Assembly (NCBI GenBank): GCA_025992315.1
Contig: DAJPHG010000001.1
Span: 1-64,000, forward strand
DNA: 64,000 nucleotides
Direction: 5' to 3'
Source: HGM10766 sp900757295
GTDB lineage: Bacteria > Bacillota_I > Bacilli_A > RF39 > UBA660
Below the pieces are notes generated by a model, which had not been told where the DNA came from, searched no databases, and saw nothing but the letters and a program-made list of their open reading frames with translations. Both the position numbers and the translations under genes were made by a program. Position 1 is the stretch's first letter; the number at the start of each line of letters is the position of its first letter. Shown here in pieces: positions 17,163-25,530 of this stretch.

Positions 17163-17219
17163 ATAACAGTAGTAGCAATGATTGCCACTACTTAGCAATA
17201 GCAGCTTAGCTGGTATATT
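17163..17219. repeat. Inverted partial copy of the pilin helix coding sequence
   Basis: The plus strand here reads ATAACAGTAGTAGCAAT and, after an insertion, AGCAATAGCAGC then AGCTGGTATATT. Those are the coding-strand segments of the broken pilin that lies on the minus strand at 17335-17384. The two stretches therefore form an interrupted inverted repeat separated by about 115 bases. This is a trace of pilin-gene rearrangement. Confidence 0.7.
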
Positions 17220-17222
17220 AAA

Positions 17223-17384
17223 TTATTGTTCTTGAACACATTGATTATTATCATTCATTTTATATCCCTCTGGACATGCATCAGATTTATCAACTGAATT
17301 TGTAATTTTTTCCTTCAAAGTTGGTAATATAAAAGCAAATATACCAGCTATCGCTGCTATTGCTACTACTGTTATAACTGTCAT
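17223..17384 (-). pseudogene. Pilin gene lacking its N-terminal leader
   Basis: A 53-codon frame starts MTVITVVAIAAIAGIFAFIL and continues with a Cys-containing tail (DACPEGYKMNDNNQCVQEQ). It matches the pilins from their tenth residue onward. The leader MKEATGELN is missing: homology stops exactly at the bases encoding Leu-Asn before this ATG, and the sequence changes to the TadC terminator region. No Shine-Dalgarno site is present. A leaderless pilin would not be exported normally, so I read it as a silent or broken cassette, possibly a donor for recombination with pilin 1 through the 44-bp identity. Confidence 0.7.
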
Positions 17385-17390
17385 GTTTAA
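17347..17390. repeat. 44-bp direct repeat of 16974-17017
   Basis: Identical over 44 bases to the part of pilin 1 that encodes the start of its membrane helix. The two copies lie 373 bp apart in the same orientation, close enough for homologous exchange or deletion. Confidence 0.85.
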
Positions 17391-17408
17391 ACAAAAATAG
17401 GAGTTATT

Positions 17409-17435
17409 AAAAAAAGATAGAACTTCATTCTATCT
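17409..17435 (-). terminator. Terminator after TadC
   Basis: Minus-strand hairpin GATAGAA/TTCTATC with a five-base loop, then seven T. It overlaps the stop codon region of tadC and isolates the upstream Tad operon from the pilin operon. Confidence 0.85.
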
Positions 17436-18223
17436 TAAATATTTATCATCATCATTACAGCTAGTACTAGAAGGATCATAACTCCTAATCCAGTTGTTAC
17501 TAGCATGCTCATTGTTTTTCCTTCCATTTTATCTAGACGCTCTTTATATTTAGTTTCACGAGCTTTTAATTGTAATGAAGATATTGTTTTAGAAAATGTT
17601 ACTAATTGTTCCTGTTTTCTTTCTTGTCTACCTAAACTTAGACGATACAATAAACGCATCATACGCATTGAATCTCTAACAGGATAATCTCTAGCAAATC
17701 TCATATATGGCTCTATAGTAGAATCTCCGGCGTTTATATCAGCAACTAATTGATTTAATCCTTCTTTAAATATTTCTGGAGCATCATTAACTGATTTTGC
17801 TAATGCTACTGGAACAGTATAATGTTGAATAAGGATTTCTAAGCCTTTTAAGTAATAAGGTAATAAAACATCTATTTCATGTAAATGTCTTTTATAAAAG
17901 TTTCTTATATTTATATAATCCATTTTAAATACAAAGAAACCAGCAAGTATAGAAACTATTATATAAATATAACTTAATTCACTAATAAATAGGAATAAAA
18001 TTGCTCCCATAGCAATTAAGCCATTTCTTAATCTTTTATTAAATAATACATCAGGATCTACATTATCACCATATTTTGCCTTTACATAAAAATCCCAATC
18101 ATCTTCTTTTAATTTTTTTAAATATACAGTATTATCTTGAATAAATTTACTTGTATTAATTCTGCCTGAGTAAGCAAATAGGAATAAGATTATTGCTGAA
18201 AATATTAATATTTCAATATACAT
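17435..18223 (-). CDS. tadC: TadC-like type II secretion F-domain protein
   Basis: 262 residues. N-terminal membrane helices (about 1-20 and two around 70-105) are followed by a cytoplasmic T2SF/GspF-type helical domain (LPYYLKGLEILIQHYTVPVALAKSV...; LGRQERKQEQLVTFSKTISSLQLKARE). A final helix ends the protein (LGVMILLVLAVMMMI). TadC and TadB together form the inner-membrane platform that the TadA ATPase drives. It starts one base after the tadB stop, so translation is coupled. Confidence 0.85.
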   Translation of the reverse strand: MYIEILIFSAIILFLFAYSGRINTSKFIQDNTVYLKKLKEDDWDFYVKAKYGDNVDPDVLFNKRLRNGLIAMGAILFLFISELSYIYIIVSILAGFFVFKMDYINIRNFYKRHLHEIDVLLPYYLKGLEILIQHYTVPVALAKSVNDAPEIFKEGLNQLVADINAGDSTIEPYMRFARDYPVRDSMRMMRLLYRLSLGRQERKQEQLVTFSKTISSLQLKARETKYKERLDKMEGKTMSMLVTTGLGVMILLVLAVMMMINI

Positions 18224-18224
18224 A

Positions 18225-19118
18225 CTATTCTACCCCCACATCTTCATTATAATATTTTTCTCCTGTGAGTAAGAAATAACTATTAATTAATATTATGGCA
18301 TGTAATATTAATTGAACATACCACATATCTAATAATGCAATATATTTATCTTTTCCAAGTAACATTATCATAGCAAGTACTAAGAAATACAATGCTATAC
18401 CAAATGTCAAGAACTTACGATGGAATTGTTTACGATCCATTCTATCACGATATACCCCTTCAACTAATGAGTCGATATCTAATGACATATTTTCTAAAGC
18501 TTCTCCAGAATCAATAGCACCTTCTTTTGTAATTTGTAAAAATAATTGATGCATATTTTTTACCATATAATATGGATATTTATCATTAAAATAATCTATA
18601 GATTCTTCAATAGTACCATTTTGATAAGATAATTCTATCATTTTTTTAACATCACCTAATACAGGTTCTTCTAAAATTCCAGAGTCTCTAACTCCCTCTA
18701 AAGATTTAACAAAAGACTGAGTTGTATTAAATTCCATAATAACGTTAGTTGTATAAGTTTGAATTTGTTCAAATATAAATTCACTATATACTCTTTGACA
18801 TCTTAAGTAAGCTAAGTAAGGTATAAAAGCTATAGCAGCTGCAGCATATACCAAAGCCCATATTAGAGAAAAGAAATATAAATAAGAAATACCACCTGCT
18901 ACTATACCAAAAATAGCAACTTGAGATATATATTGTTTAGGAGTATATTCTTTTCCTAATTCTTTACTTTTTTCTCTTACCATTTTAAAGCTATATGGCG
19001 CATATTTATTATAAACTTTGGAAACACTACGAGTTACAAACTGATAAACGTTTTGACCATTATTTATTCTATAAGCAGCTATAAAAGTTCCTATAAGAAG
19101 TAATATAATTAACTCCAT
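18225..19118 (-). CDS. tadB: TadB-like type II secretion F-domain protein
   Basis: 297 residues: one N-terminal helix, a helix pair around 70-100, a cytoplasmic T2SF domain (FEQIQTYTTNVIMEFNTTQSFVKSLEGVRDSG..., FLQITKEGAIDSGEALENMS) and two terminal helices. It is the platform partner of TadC. The order tadA-tadB-tadC is the standard Tad arrangement. The ATG follows the tadA stop after 19 bases. Confidence 0.85.
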   Translation of the reverse strand: MELIILLLIGTFIAAYRINNGQNVYQFVTRSVSKVYNKYAPYSFKMVREKSKELGKEYTPKQYISQVAIFGIVAGGISYLYFFSLIWALVYAAAAIAFIPYLAYLRCQRVYSEFIFEQIQTYTTNVIMEFNTTQSFVKSLEGVRDSGILEEPVLGDVKKMIELSYQNGTIEESIDYFNDKYPYYMVKNMHQLFLQITKEGAIDSGEALENMSLDIDSLVEGVYRDRMDRKQFHRKFLTFGIALYFLVLAMIMLLGKDKYIALLDMWYVQLILHAIILINSYFLLTGEKYYNEDVGVE

Positions 19119-19137
19119 ATTCTCTACCTACTTTCTT

Positions 19138-20412
19138 TTATAAAACCTCCAAGTTTTCCATTGGTTCCAACGGTGGTATTATATTTGATTGATTTAAACT
19201 ATTTATATTAGTTTGACTAGTTTGTTCTACATTTACATTTTGAGGTTGAACATTGATGTTAGACTGCTCATAGTTAATATTTGGATTTAACATTTGATTA
19301 ACAGCTTCTGTTTTAGCAGTGCCAACTACATCATTAGAATTTTCTTTTTCTAAGCCAAAAGTATCTTCATCTAAATAAACATTACCAATACTTAAATAAT
19401 CTAATAAATAGTGAGTTGGATTTTTCATTGTTATATGTCCATCTAATGTTTTCTTATATAAGATATTAGTTTTAGGATTATTATCATCATCTACATAAAA
19501 TTCACAAACTTCTATAATTTCTCTTTGGAAACGATTTAATTTCTTAGAAAAATAACCTTTTACATAAATACCTATTTGAACATATCTATGAATTGAAGAT
19601 AAAAACTGATTTGTATCTTGACTAGATTCTAGCAATGAATACATACGCATTGGAATACTACTTGCTTTATCAGCGTGGATAGTAGATAAAATATGGTGTC
19701 CAGAAGATATTGAGTTACGTACAGCAAGTACTGCTTCAGCACTACGAACTTCTGATAATAGAATCCAAATTGGGTTCTGTCTCATACAAGTAACTAGTAC
19801 ATCTGTATAAGATGCTATGTTATTAGTTTTCATAGCTACAATATCTCTTTCAGGATAAATTTTATCTAAATGTAATTCTAATGTATCTTCTATAGAAATA
19901 ATCTTTTCATTTTCTCTAGTTTTACTAGCTAAATATTTAACTAACTCTGTTTTACCTGAACCAGTTTCTCCACTAACGATAATATTACAATGACCTAAGA
20001 CACATTGTTCCAAAAAGTCATGTAATTTTTCAGTCATATAATCTTCATTTATTAATTTCTCTTTATTTAATCTAATCTTAGCAGGTGTTTTACGTATAAC
20101 ACAAGCAATACCATTTGTAGCAATTGACTCATGTATAAAGTTCATACGTAATTCTGCACTTTCAGAATCCAAAAAAGGATGAGCCATATTAAATGTTTTA
20201 CCCATAGTATTTGCACATTGAAATGCAATTTTTTCCATTAAAGCATTATTAATTTCAGGTCTTTCAACTTTATATACTCCCTGAGTAAGACTTTTTAACC
20301 ATACTTGTCCATTATTACTATAGGAAATATCAGTTATATCTTCATCAGCCAGAAATTCATTTAAAGGCCCAAAATCCACTTGATCAAACACTGAATTTTG
20401 CACTTTACTCAC
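19138..20412 (-). CDS. tadA: TadA/CpaF-type pilus assembly ATPase
   Basis: 424 residues. Walker A is GETGSGKT at 148-155, with the Asp box IISIEDTLELHL. The Walker B region reads PIWILLSEVRSAEAVLA, so the usual GE-x-RG-x-E is altered to SE-x-RS-x-E. The His box is SSGHHILSTIHADKASSIPMRM. After the motor the protein continues with a Gln/Asn-rich C-terminal tail of about 80 residues, which is not part of the usual fold. TadA powers Tad pilus assembly. Together with VirB4 and VirD4 it makes three different secretion ATPases in one locus. Confidence 0.92.
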   Translation of the reverse strand: MSKVQNSVFDQVDFGPLNEFLADEDITDISYSNNGQVWLKSLTQGVYKVERPEINNALMEKIAFQCANTMGKTFNMAHPFLDSESAELRMNFIHESIATNGIACVIRKTPAKIRLNKEKLINEDYMTEKLHDFLEQCVLGHCNIIVSGETGSGKTELVKYLASKTRENEKIISIEDTLELHLDKIYPERDIVAMKTNNIASYTDVLVTCMRQNPIWILLSEVRSAEAVLAVRNSISSGHHILSTIHADKASSIPMRMYSLLESSQDTNQFLSSIHRYVQIGIYVKGYFSKKLNRFQREIIEVCEFYVDDDNNPKTNILYKKTLDGHITMKNPTHYLLDYLSIGNVYLDEDTFGLEKENSNDVVGTAKTEAVNQMLNPNINYEQSNINVQPQNVNVEQTSQTNINSLNQSNIIPPLEPMENLEVL

Positions 20413-20432
20413 CCTTTTTTCTTCTTTTTTTA

Positions 20433-21308
20433 TTAACTATTCTTTTTATTATTATCTGTTGTTGTATTATTTGTATTTGAATTATTATTGTTGTTATTAT
20501 CTGTTGTTGTACTATCATCTTCCTCTTCATCAGGAATCATTACAGATTGATTTAAGATAAATTCTTTAATATATTCACTTGATACTTGAGTTTCACCAGG
20601 ATTTGCTGAATATGAAGCATTTCTTGGAACTGGTATAATTTCAATATTTCCACTAGTTACATAACCAGCTTTCATTAATAATGAATACATATCATTAGGT
20701 ACAGCAAATAATAATTCAGATGGTGTACGAGATTCTGTAGCACTTTCAAATACATGTTGTCCTTGTGAATCTTTAACAGCAAGAACTTTTATACTTTCAA
20801 TCATTTTACCAAAAATAATCTTATTATCTTCATCAGTAGCTTTGATATATAAATCAATATAATTATCTGGATAAATAGAGTTACCATAAGTAGAATGTAA
20901 ATCAACTGATAAACTATAAATAGTATATCCATCTGGTATATCAGCAAATGCTGAATCTGGCATTTTATCTTCTGTTACTAATAATTCGTTATAGAATAAA
21001 CTGTTAATTGGAATTATTGCTCCATAAGTTACATATTTACCAATAACATTTGCAGAAGAAGTTACAATATTATTAGAACTATTAACCATACTCTTAGGTA
21101 TTTGAATAGTTCCAACCATATCACTAGTAATTAATGTTCTAGATGTGATTTCTTGTTTAGCATATGGAACTGATACTGGTGTAACAGCTTGACTTACACG
21201 CCATTGATATGCAAAGTATAATACTACAAATCCTAGTAATATACCTATAATAGTAACAGTATTTTTATTACTAAAAAATCTTTTTAAAGTGTTTGCTAAA
21301 TTTCCCAT
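20433..21308 (-). CDS. cpaB: CpaB/RcpC-like SAF-domain pilus assembly protein
   Basis: 291 residues. One N-terminal membrane helix (about 17-36) is followed by a SAF-type domain (VPYAKQEITSRTLITSDMVGTIQIPKSMV) and a CpaB/RcpC beta-domain (LSVDLHSTYGNSIYPDNYIDLYI). The tail is low-complexity Asp/Thr/Asn. In Tad systems CpaB is a periplasmic or surface assembly factor. In a monoderm cell it would sit outside the membrane, against the wall. It precedes tadA by 20 bases. Confidence 0.8.
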   Translation of the reverse strand: MGNLANTLKRFFSNKNTVTIIGILLGFVVLYFAYQWRVSQAVTPVSVPYAKQEITSRTLITSDMVGTIQIPKSMVNSSNNIVTSSANVIGKYVTYGAIIPINSLFYNELLVTEDKMPDSAFADIPDGYTIYSLSVDLHSTYGNSIYPDNYIDLYIKATDEDNKIIFGKMIESIKVLAVKDSQGQHVFESATESRTPSELLFAVPNDMYSLLMKAGYVTSGNIEIIPVPRNASYSANPGETQVSSEYIKEFILNQSVMIPDEEEDDSTTTDNNNNNNSNTNNTTTDNNKKNS

Positions 21309-21323
21309 TTTTATTCCTCTTTC

Positions 21324-21740
21324 TTAGCTTTGCTCTTTTTCTTTCATTTCTAAAACAGCGTCGATTTTATTAACAATATCATAACTTTCTGATGTACTTG
21401 ATACAACATATGAATTACTCTTAGTAGTTACTTTAACACTAACTTTAGGAGGAGCTTCATAAATATCATAAAAATCTACATCATAAGTTTTATTTATATT
21501 AACAGTCTCTGAAAATCTTCTTAAAAAGTTTTCTACAAACTTCTCTTTGTTAATACGAAGCTCACCATATTCACGATAATATCCATAATCTACAGCATCT
21601 ATCATAGCAGCTTCTGTTGTTTCTTTTATTAGGTAGTAATCTTGTGTTGTAGTTGTTGTAACACTGTTTACTAGCATCATAATAACTATAACAAAAATTC
21701 CCAAAAGAATCAACCAATATCCCCAATAAGCTTCTTTCAT
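21324..21740 (-). CDS. TadE-like pseudopilin 3
   Basis: 138 residues. It begins MKEAYWGYWLILLG, the same short charged start as the pilins and other pseudopilins, then one membrane helix to about residue 26 and a Thr run. A small exported alpha/beta domain follows (YYLIKETTEAAMIDAVDYGYYREYGELRINKEKFVENFLRRF). The helix followed by a polar amphipathic stretch is typical of TadE-like minor pilins. It lies directly after the 960-residue exported protein gene. Confidence 0.65.
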   Translation of the reverse strand: MKEAYWGYWLILLGIFVIVIMMLVNSVTTTTTQDYYLIKETTEAAMIDAVDYGYYREYGELRINKEKFVENFLRRFSETVNINKTYDVDFYDIYEAPPKVSVKVTTKSNSYVVSSTSESYDIVNKIDAVLEMKEKEQS

Positions 21741-21754
21741 TTTATTTCACTCCC

Positions 21755-24637
21755 CTATTTCCAAGCTGGGCCTGGGCCTGATAATTTTGCACTATCAGAC
21801 CACTTACTAAACGTTGTTTCTTTTTCATTGGTTTTATTAGTAAAACAATTTTGACAAGTATTTGTATCCCAAATAAAATTGCTCTTATACCAAACTCCCT
21901 CACTTAATGCATTTCCATTTTGATCTTTAGTTGAAGCATCTATCTTTGTCATATCAAAATTAGCATATCCATTTGAATCTTTCTCTTTTTCTAAATTATA
22001 TTTCTTTATCTCTTGCATATTTTCCGGAGTTAACGTAAATGAATATTCAGGTTTTTCATATGTACTTTCAGGAGAAGTATTAGCTTGAGACGTACAATCG
22101 CCATTATTATACTTACCACCAGCTATTTCACAAAGTGTTGCCTTTGCTTTTTCGTTATCTTTAGACCAATTCTTTCCAAGATTTCTGTTATTAGGATTGA
22201 TATTATTTAATGATATGTTTCTATAATAGAAATTTGGTTTATCTGGTGTAGTTACATCATTTTCTATTTCATAAGTACAATAATAAGTATTTTTTTCTTT
22301 AATTAAGCTATCCATTCTTCCAATATTTGAGTTTGAGCCGGTTATATCATAATCACCTAAATTAGTAATTTTGAAAGAATATTTGTCTAAAGCATTATCA
22401 TCTTTTTTTGAAGATGATAATGCTATAGGATAAACATCATATTCATCGCTTGATAATTTATTTGTAAATTTGCTATTTGTTGAAACAACTGTTTTAGCAT
22501 AGTTTATAAAATTGCTACCATTTAATACTACAGTCTCACCGGTTGGAATAACAGAATAAAATGTTAATGGTGAAGAATACTTCTCGATAGTTTTAGTAAC
22601 TACTGAATTGATGTATCCATCATTAATATAATTATAGGTCATTTGTTTATCTTTTTCGCCATTATAATAACTTAATGATTTTGTATCAAATGAAACATTC
22701 ATTCCACTATCATCCTCTGTAGTTTTTGTTTTTTGATATTTTTTTTCTGAAAATAATGTTTTGTATGGTTCGTTATATGAAAATTCTAATTCTGGTGAAA
22801 AATCATATGTAGATTCCTTAGTTGTATCAAAATTATTGCTACACTTATTTATTTCTTCTAATTCAGTTATGATGGAATCTGAGCTTGTTTTTAAAGCATT
22901 TTTAACAGCTGTTTTAATATCACCTAAAGAAATATTTCTATTTTTCAATTCTTTTATTCCTATAGTAGACTCATTATTACAGTAACCATTATTTGTAAAT
23001 TTCATCTTGTTTAATAAGTCTATTGAAACTTCAAAAGAATGTTTAATCGGACAACGAGATAATCCATCACAGGCACATGACGTATTACTAGTAGAGTCAT
23101 AGTTATCACTTATACTATCATACAATTTTTTTAATGCTTCATTTTCTTGTTTATAACTATATTTATCACTATGAGTATAAGTTACTTTATTAGATTCTAT
23201 CTTCAATATATCCGAAATAACATCTTTGGCATTGTAAGAAGAGTCATTCAATGTATTTGTTACTTTATTTTTTAATTTTGACATATCCACAGTTGCTCTA
23301 CATGTACGTTTTCCAGTTGCTGATATTTTATTTGAATCAAAAGACCAAGTATAATATGTTCCAGCTTTAGTTGCACCTACTTTTTTAGGAAGCTCTATAG
23401 TTATATCTTCTGCGCAAGAAATATTGCAATATCCATTACTAAAAGTAGTATATTTATTTTGCTTTGATGTATCGTCAACAACATAAACATTAATATTATT
23501 TTTATCAAAAATACAAGAAGCGTTATCTTTTATTGTTACTTTTCCAGTGCATTCATTGTTTTCAACCTGAACATCACAAGCTCTATTGCTAGTTGTTGGC
23601 GTATTATTACAATATTTTTTATAATGCTCAGTCTCGCCTAACCCTTTATACCAATATTCATTTGCAGCATCGCAGCCGCATTCTTCCACAAATTTTTCTT
23701 GTATTTTATCTTTTTCATTATTTAATCCTGAATCATCATTTAATATGTGTTGTTCACCATTGGAACTTTTCCCATAATAAATATCATAATTACCATCAGC
23801 ATTCGTAGCCTGTTCTATTGTACAAGTTTTAACTGATAATTTTAATTTCCAAATTATTGGCACATAAAACTTTGTAGATATAACTTCTGGAGCCTCTTCT
23901 TTATATTTAACATTGATTCCCCAGTTAGACCAGTTGGCTATATATTTTTCAGTTCCAGTAATTGTAACCGTTTTATCCTCATTAAGTGTTGCCTTATCTA
24001 TTGGAAAAAACGTTGGCTTTGCACTCCATGTCCCCCAGTTATGAATAAAATCTTCGATATTTAAATTATCTGTATTTTCATCTTTTTGATTATATAGTTC
24101 AAAACCATCTAAATACCCTAAATGATAAACATCAACTATTTCTGCATTTTCATCGCCAGTATAATCTTTAATTGTTTCCTTGTCTAGCGCTGCAATAGTT
24201 TTTAGCTCGTGTTGTTTTAAACTATTTGCATTTGTAAATCCCATACTAATATAAAACATATAAGTTCCAGTATCATTTTTTACAATTTTTTTATCATTTT
24301 TAAGTTTTGGCCCTAAAGATGCATAGCAGATTTTTCCTTTTGTCATTTCGTTATAACATTGGTTATCGTCTTGTTTTTCTATATCTTCACAAGACTTTCC
24401 ATTTATTTTAAAACTATTTACATCAGCTTCAGTAAAATAATTACATGCTTTCCCATCAAATCCCTGCTCTGTAGATGTCACAGATGGATCAATTGATTTA
24501 TAATAGAAATTACACTGTTCACCTTTACATAATAAATTAGTAGATGACGCTATTTTAGGAAAATCTGCTTTTACATTACTTATAATAGAAAAGAAAGAAA
24601 TTAATATTAGAAATATATATATATAATGTTTTCTCAT
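21755..24637 (-). CDS. Large Cys-rich exported protein of the Tad/T4SS locus (candidate adhesin/tip)
   Basis: 960 residues. It has a signal peptide (MRKHYIYIFLILISFFSIISNVKA) and then a long extracytoplasmic chain with many Cys, often in pairs (CGCDAANEYW, CACDGLSRCPIKHS, CQNC). There is no membrane anchor, sortase motif or recognisable enzyme motif. The Cys spacing suggests several disulfide-bonded modules. Its place at the head of the pilus operon, between the short anchored protein and the pseudopilin, fits a tip adhesin or scaffold on the cell surface. I do not recognise the family. The ATG overlaps the upstream stop by four bases. Confidence 0.6.
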   Translation of the reverse strand: MRKHYIYIFLILISFFSIISNVKADFPKIASSTNLLCKGEQCNFYYKSIDPSVTSTEQGFDGKACNYFTEADVNSFKINGKSCEDIEKQDDNQCYNEMTKGKICYASLGPKLKNDKKIVKNDTGTYMFYISMGFTNANSLKQHELKTIAALDKETIKDYTGDENAEIVDVYHLGYLDGFELYNQKDENTDNLNIEDFIHNWGTWSAKPTFFPIDKATLNEDKTVTITGTEKYIANWSNWGINVKYKEEAPEVISTKFYVPIIWKLKLSVKTCTIEQATNADGNYDIYYGKSSNGEQHILNDDSGLNNEKDKIQEKFVEECGCDAANEYWYKGLGETEHYKKYCNNTPTTSNRACDVQVENNECTGKVTIKDNASCIFDKNNINVYVVDDTSKQNKYTTFSNGYCNISCAEDITIELPKKVGATKAGTYYTWSFDSNKISATGKRTCRATVDMSKLKNKVTNTLNDSSYNAKDVISDILKIESNKVTYTHSDKYSYKQENEALKKLYDSISDNYDSTSNTSCACDGLSRCPIKHSFEVSIDLLNKMKFTNNGYCNNESTIGIKELKNRNISLGDIKTAVKNALKTSSDSIITELEEINKCSNNFDTTKESTYDFSPELEFSYNEPYKTLFSEKKYQKTKTTEDDSGMNVSFDTKSLSYYNGEKDKQMTYNYINDGYINSVVTKTIEKYSSPLTFYSVIPTGETVVLNGSNFINYAKTVVSTNSKFTNKLSSDEYDVYPIALSSSKKDDNALDKYSFKITNLGDYDITGSNSNIGRMDSLIKEKNTYYCTYEIENDVTTPDKPNFYYRNISLNNINPNNRNLGKNWSKDNEKAKATLCEIAGGKYNNGDCTSQANTSPESTYEKPEYSFTLTPENMQEIKKYNLEKEKDSNGYANFDMTKIDASTKDQNGNALSEGVWYKSNFIWDTNTCQNCFTNKTNEKETTFSKWSDSAKLSGPGPAWK

Positions 24638-25350
24638 ACTTTACTTCCTTTCTTAATTTTTTTTAGGATTAAATAAACTATTAATCCTATAATAATCGCA
24701 CTGCCTATTCCTATACCACAATATAGTAATATTTTAGGTAAAATTGATTTTTTAGAAGTGTCTGTCTCACTTTTTTCTGAATTTACTTGATTATAATATT
24801 TTGTTATAGCTTTACCTATTTTGTTATTATCTAAAGTAGTAGATATTAATTCTTGACAATATTTATATTCTGGAATATCAACACATAAGCCACTTTTATA
24901 AAAAGTATTAAATTTAGGAACAGTTAGTGATTTAGTGTTTATTGTTTTAGTACAATTTTCAGTTTGTGCATTTATATTTATTTTATAAGTTACAACATCT
25001 GAATATTCATTTTTAAAACTTATTACATTATCAACAGCATCAGATGAATAAAAATTTTTCTCTTCATTATCAATATTATTTGTTATTTTAATATTAAAAT
25101 CATCAGTTAAATTAACTATTGTTACTTGTAAATAATAGTAATCTCTCGTAGAAATAATTTGATCTTTTGGAGCTTCATCTAATTTATTTACTAATTCGTA
25201 ATTTATATTAATATTTTTTGCCTCTTTATTTAAAGCTTGTTGTTCTTTATAAGTACAACTATCTGCTGCTTTAGTAGTTGTTGTTATAAGAAAAAATGAG
25301 ATTATAAAAAATATAGCTATACTTAATACTTTATTTAATACTTTTTTCAT
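24634..25350 (-). CDS. Exported protein with C-terminal membrane anchor, first gene of the Tad/T4SS locus
   Basis: 238 residues. A signal peptide ends near TTTKAADSC. An extracytoplasmic domain of about 165 residues with four or five Cys follows, then one C-terminal helix (LYCGIGIGSAIIIGLIVYLIL) and a basic tail (KKIKKGSKV). It is the first gene after the locus promoter and overlaps the 960-residue gene by four bases, so the two are coupled. Type-I membrane topology would display the domain outside. The lipoprotein at 5190-5882 has a similar plan at the far end of the locus. Family not recognised. Confidence 0.6.
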   Translation of the reverse strand: MKKVLNKVLSIAIFFIISFFLITTTTKAADSCTYKEQQALNKEAKNININYELVNKLDEAPKDQIISTRDYYYLQVTIVNLTDDFNIKITNNIDNEEKNFYSSDAVDNVISFKNEYSDVVTYKININAQTENCTKTINTKSLTVPKFNTFYKSGLCVDIPEYKYCQELISTTLDNNKIGKAITKYYNQVNSEKSETDTSKKSILPKILLYCGIGIGSAIIIGLIVYLILKKIKKGSKV

Positions 25351-25379
25351 GTGTCACCTTCCTATGTTATTCTAGTAAA

Positions 25380-25408
25380 AGTATAGCTTATTATTTATTT
25401 TTTTTCAA
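25380..25408 (-). promoter_or_regulatory. Sigma-A promoter at the head of the Tad/T4SS locus
   Basis: Minus strand: -35 TTGAAA (25403-25408), 17-base spacer, -10 TATACT (25380-25385), about 30 bases before the first ATG with its AGGAAGGTGA ribosome site. Confidence 0.8.
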
Positions 25409-25480
25409 CTTTTTCAACTATTTATATTAATTTTAATATATTTTGTAATATATATGTTTTTTAGTATATATTAAAAAATA

Positions 25481-25510
25481 TTACACTTTTTTATAATAAA
25501 AAAATATGAT
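25481..25510 (+). promoter_or_regulatory. Probable promoter of the thioredoxin-CPBP-phosphoesterase operon
   Basis: -35 TTACAC (25481-25486), 18-base spacer, -10 TATGAT (25505-25510), 20 bases before the ATG. It is divergent from the Tad/T4SS promoter, so the two operons share a 180-bp control region. Confidence 0.5.
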
Positions 25511-25530
25511 ATTATTTAAACGGTGATTAG

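Noticed and set aside
16974..17390. Repeated 44-bp unit as a CRISPR or regulatory repeat array
   Set aside because: Only two exact copies exist, and both are pilin coding sequence; no regular spacers.
2920..25350. Ordinary integrative conjugative element
   Set aside because: No relaxase, integrase, excisionase, oriT-like inverted repeats or attachment sites are visible in or at the ends of the locus.
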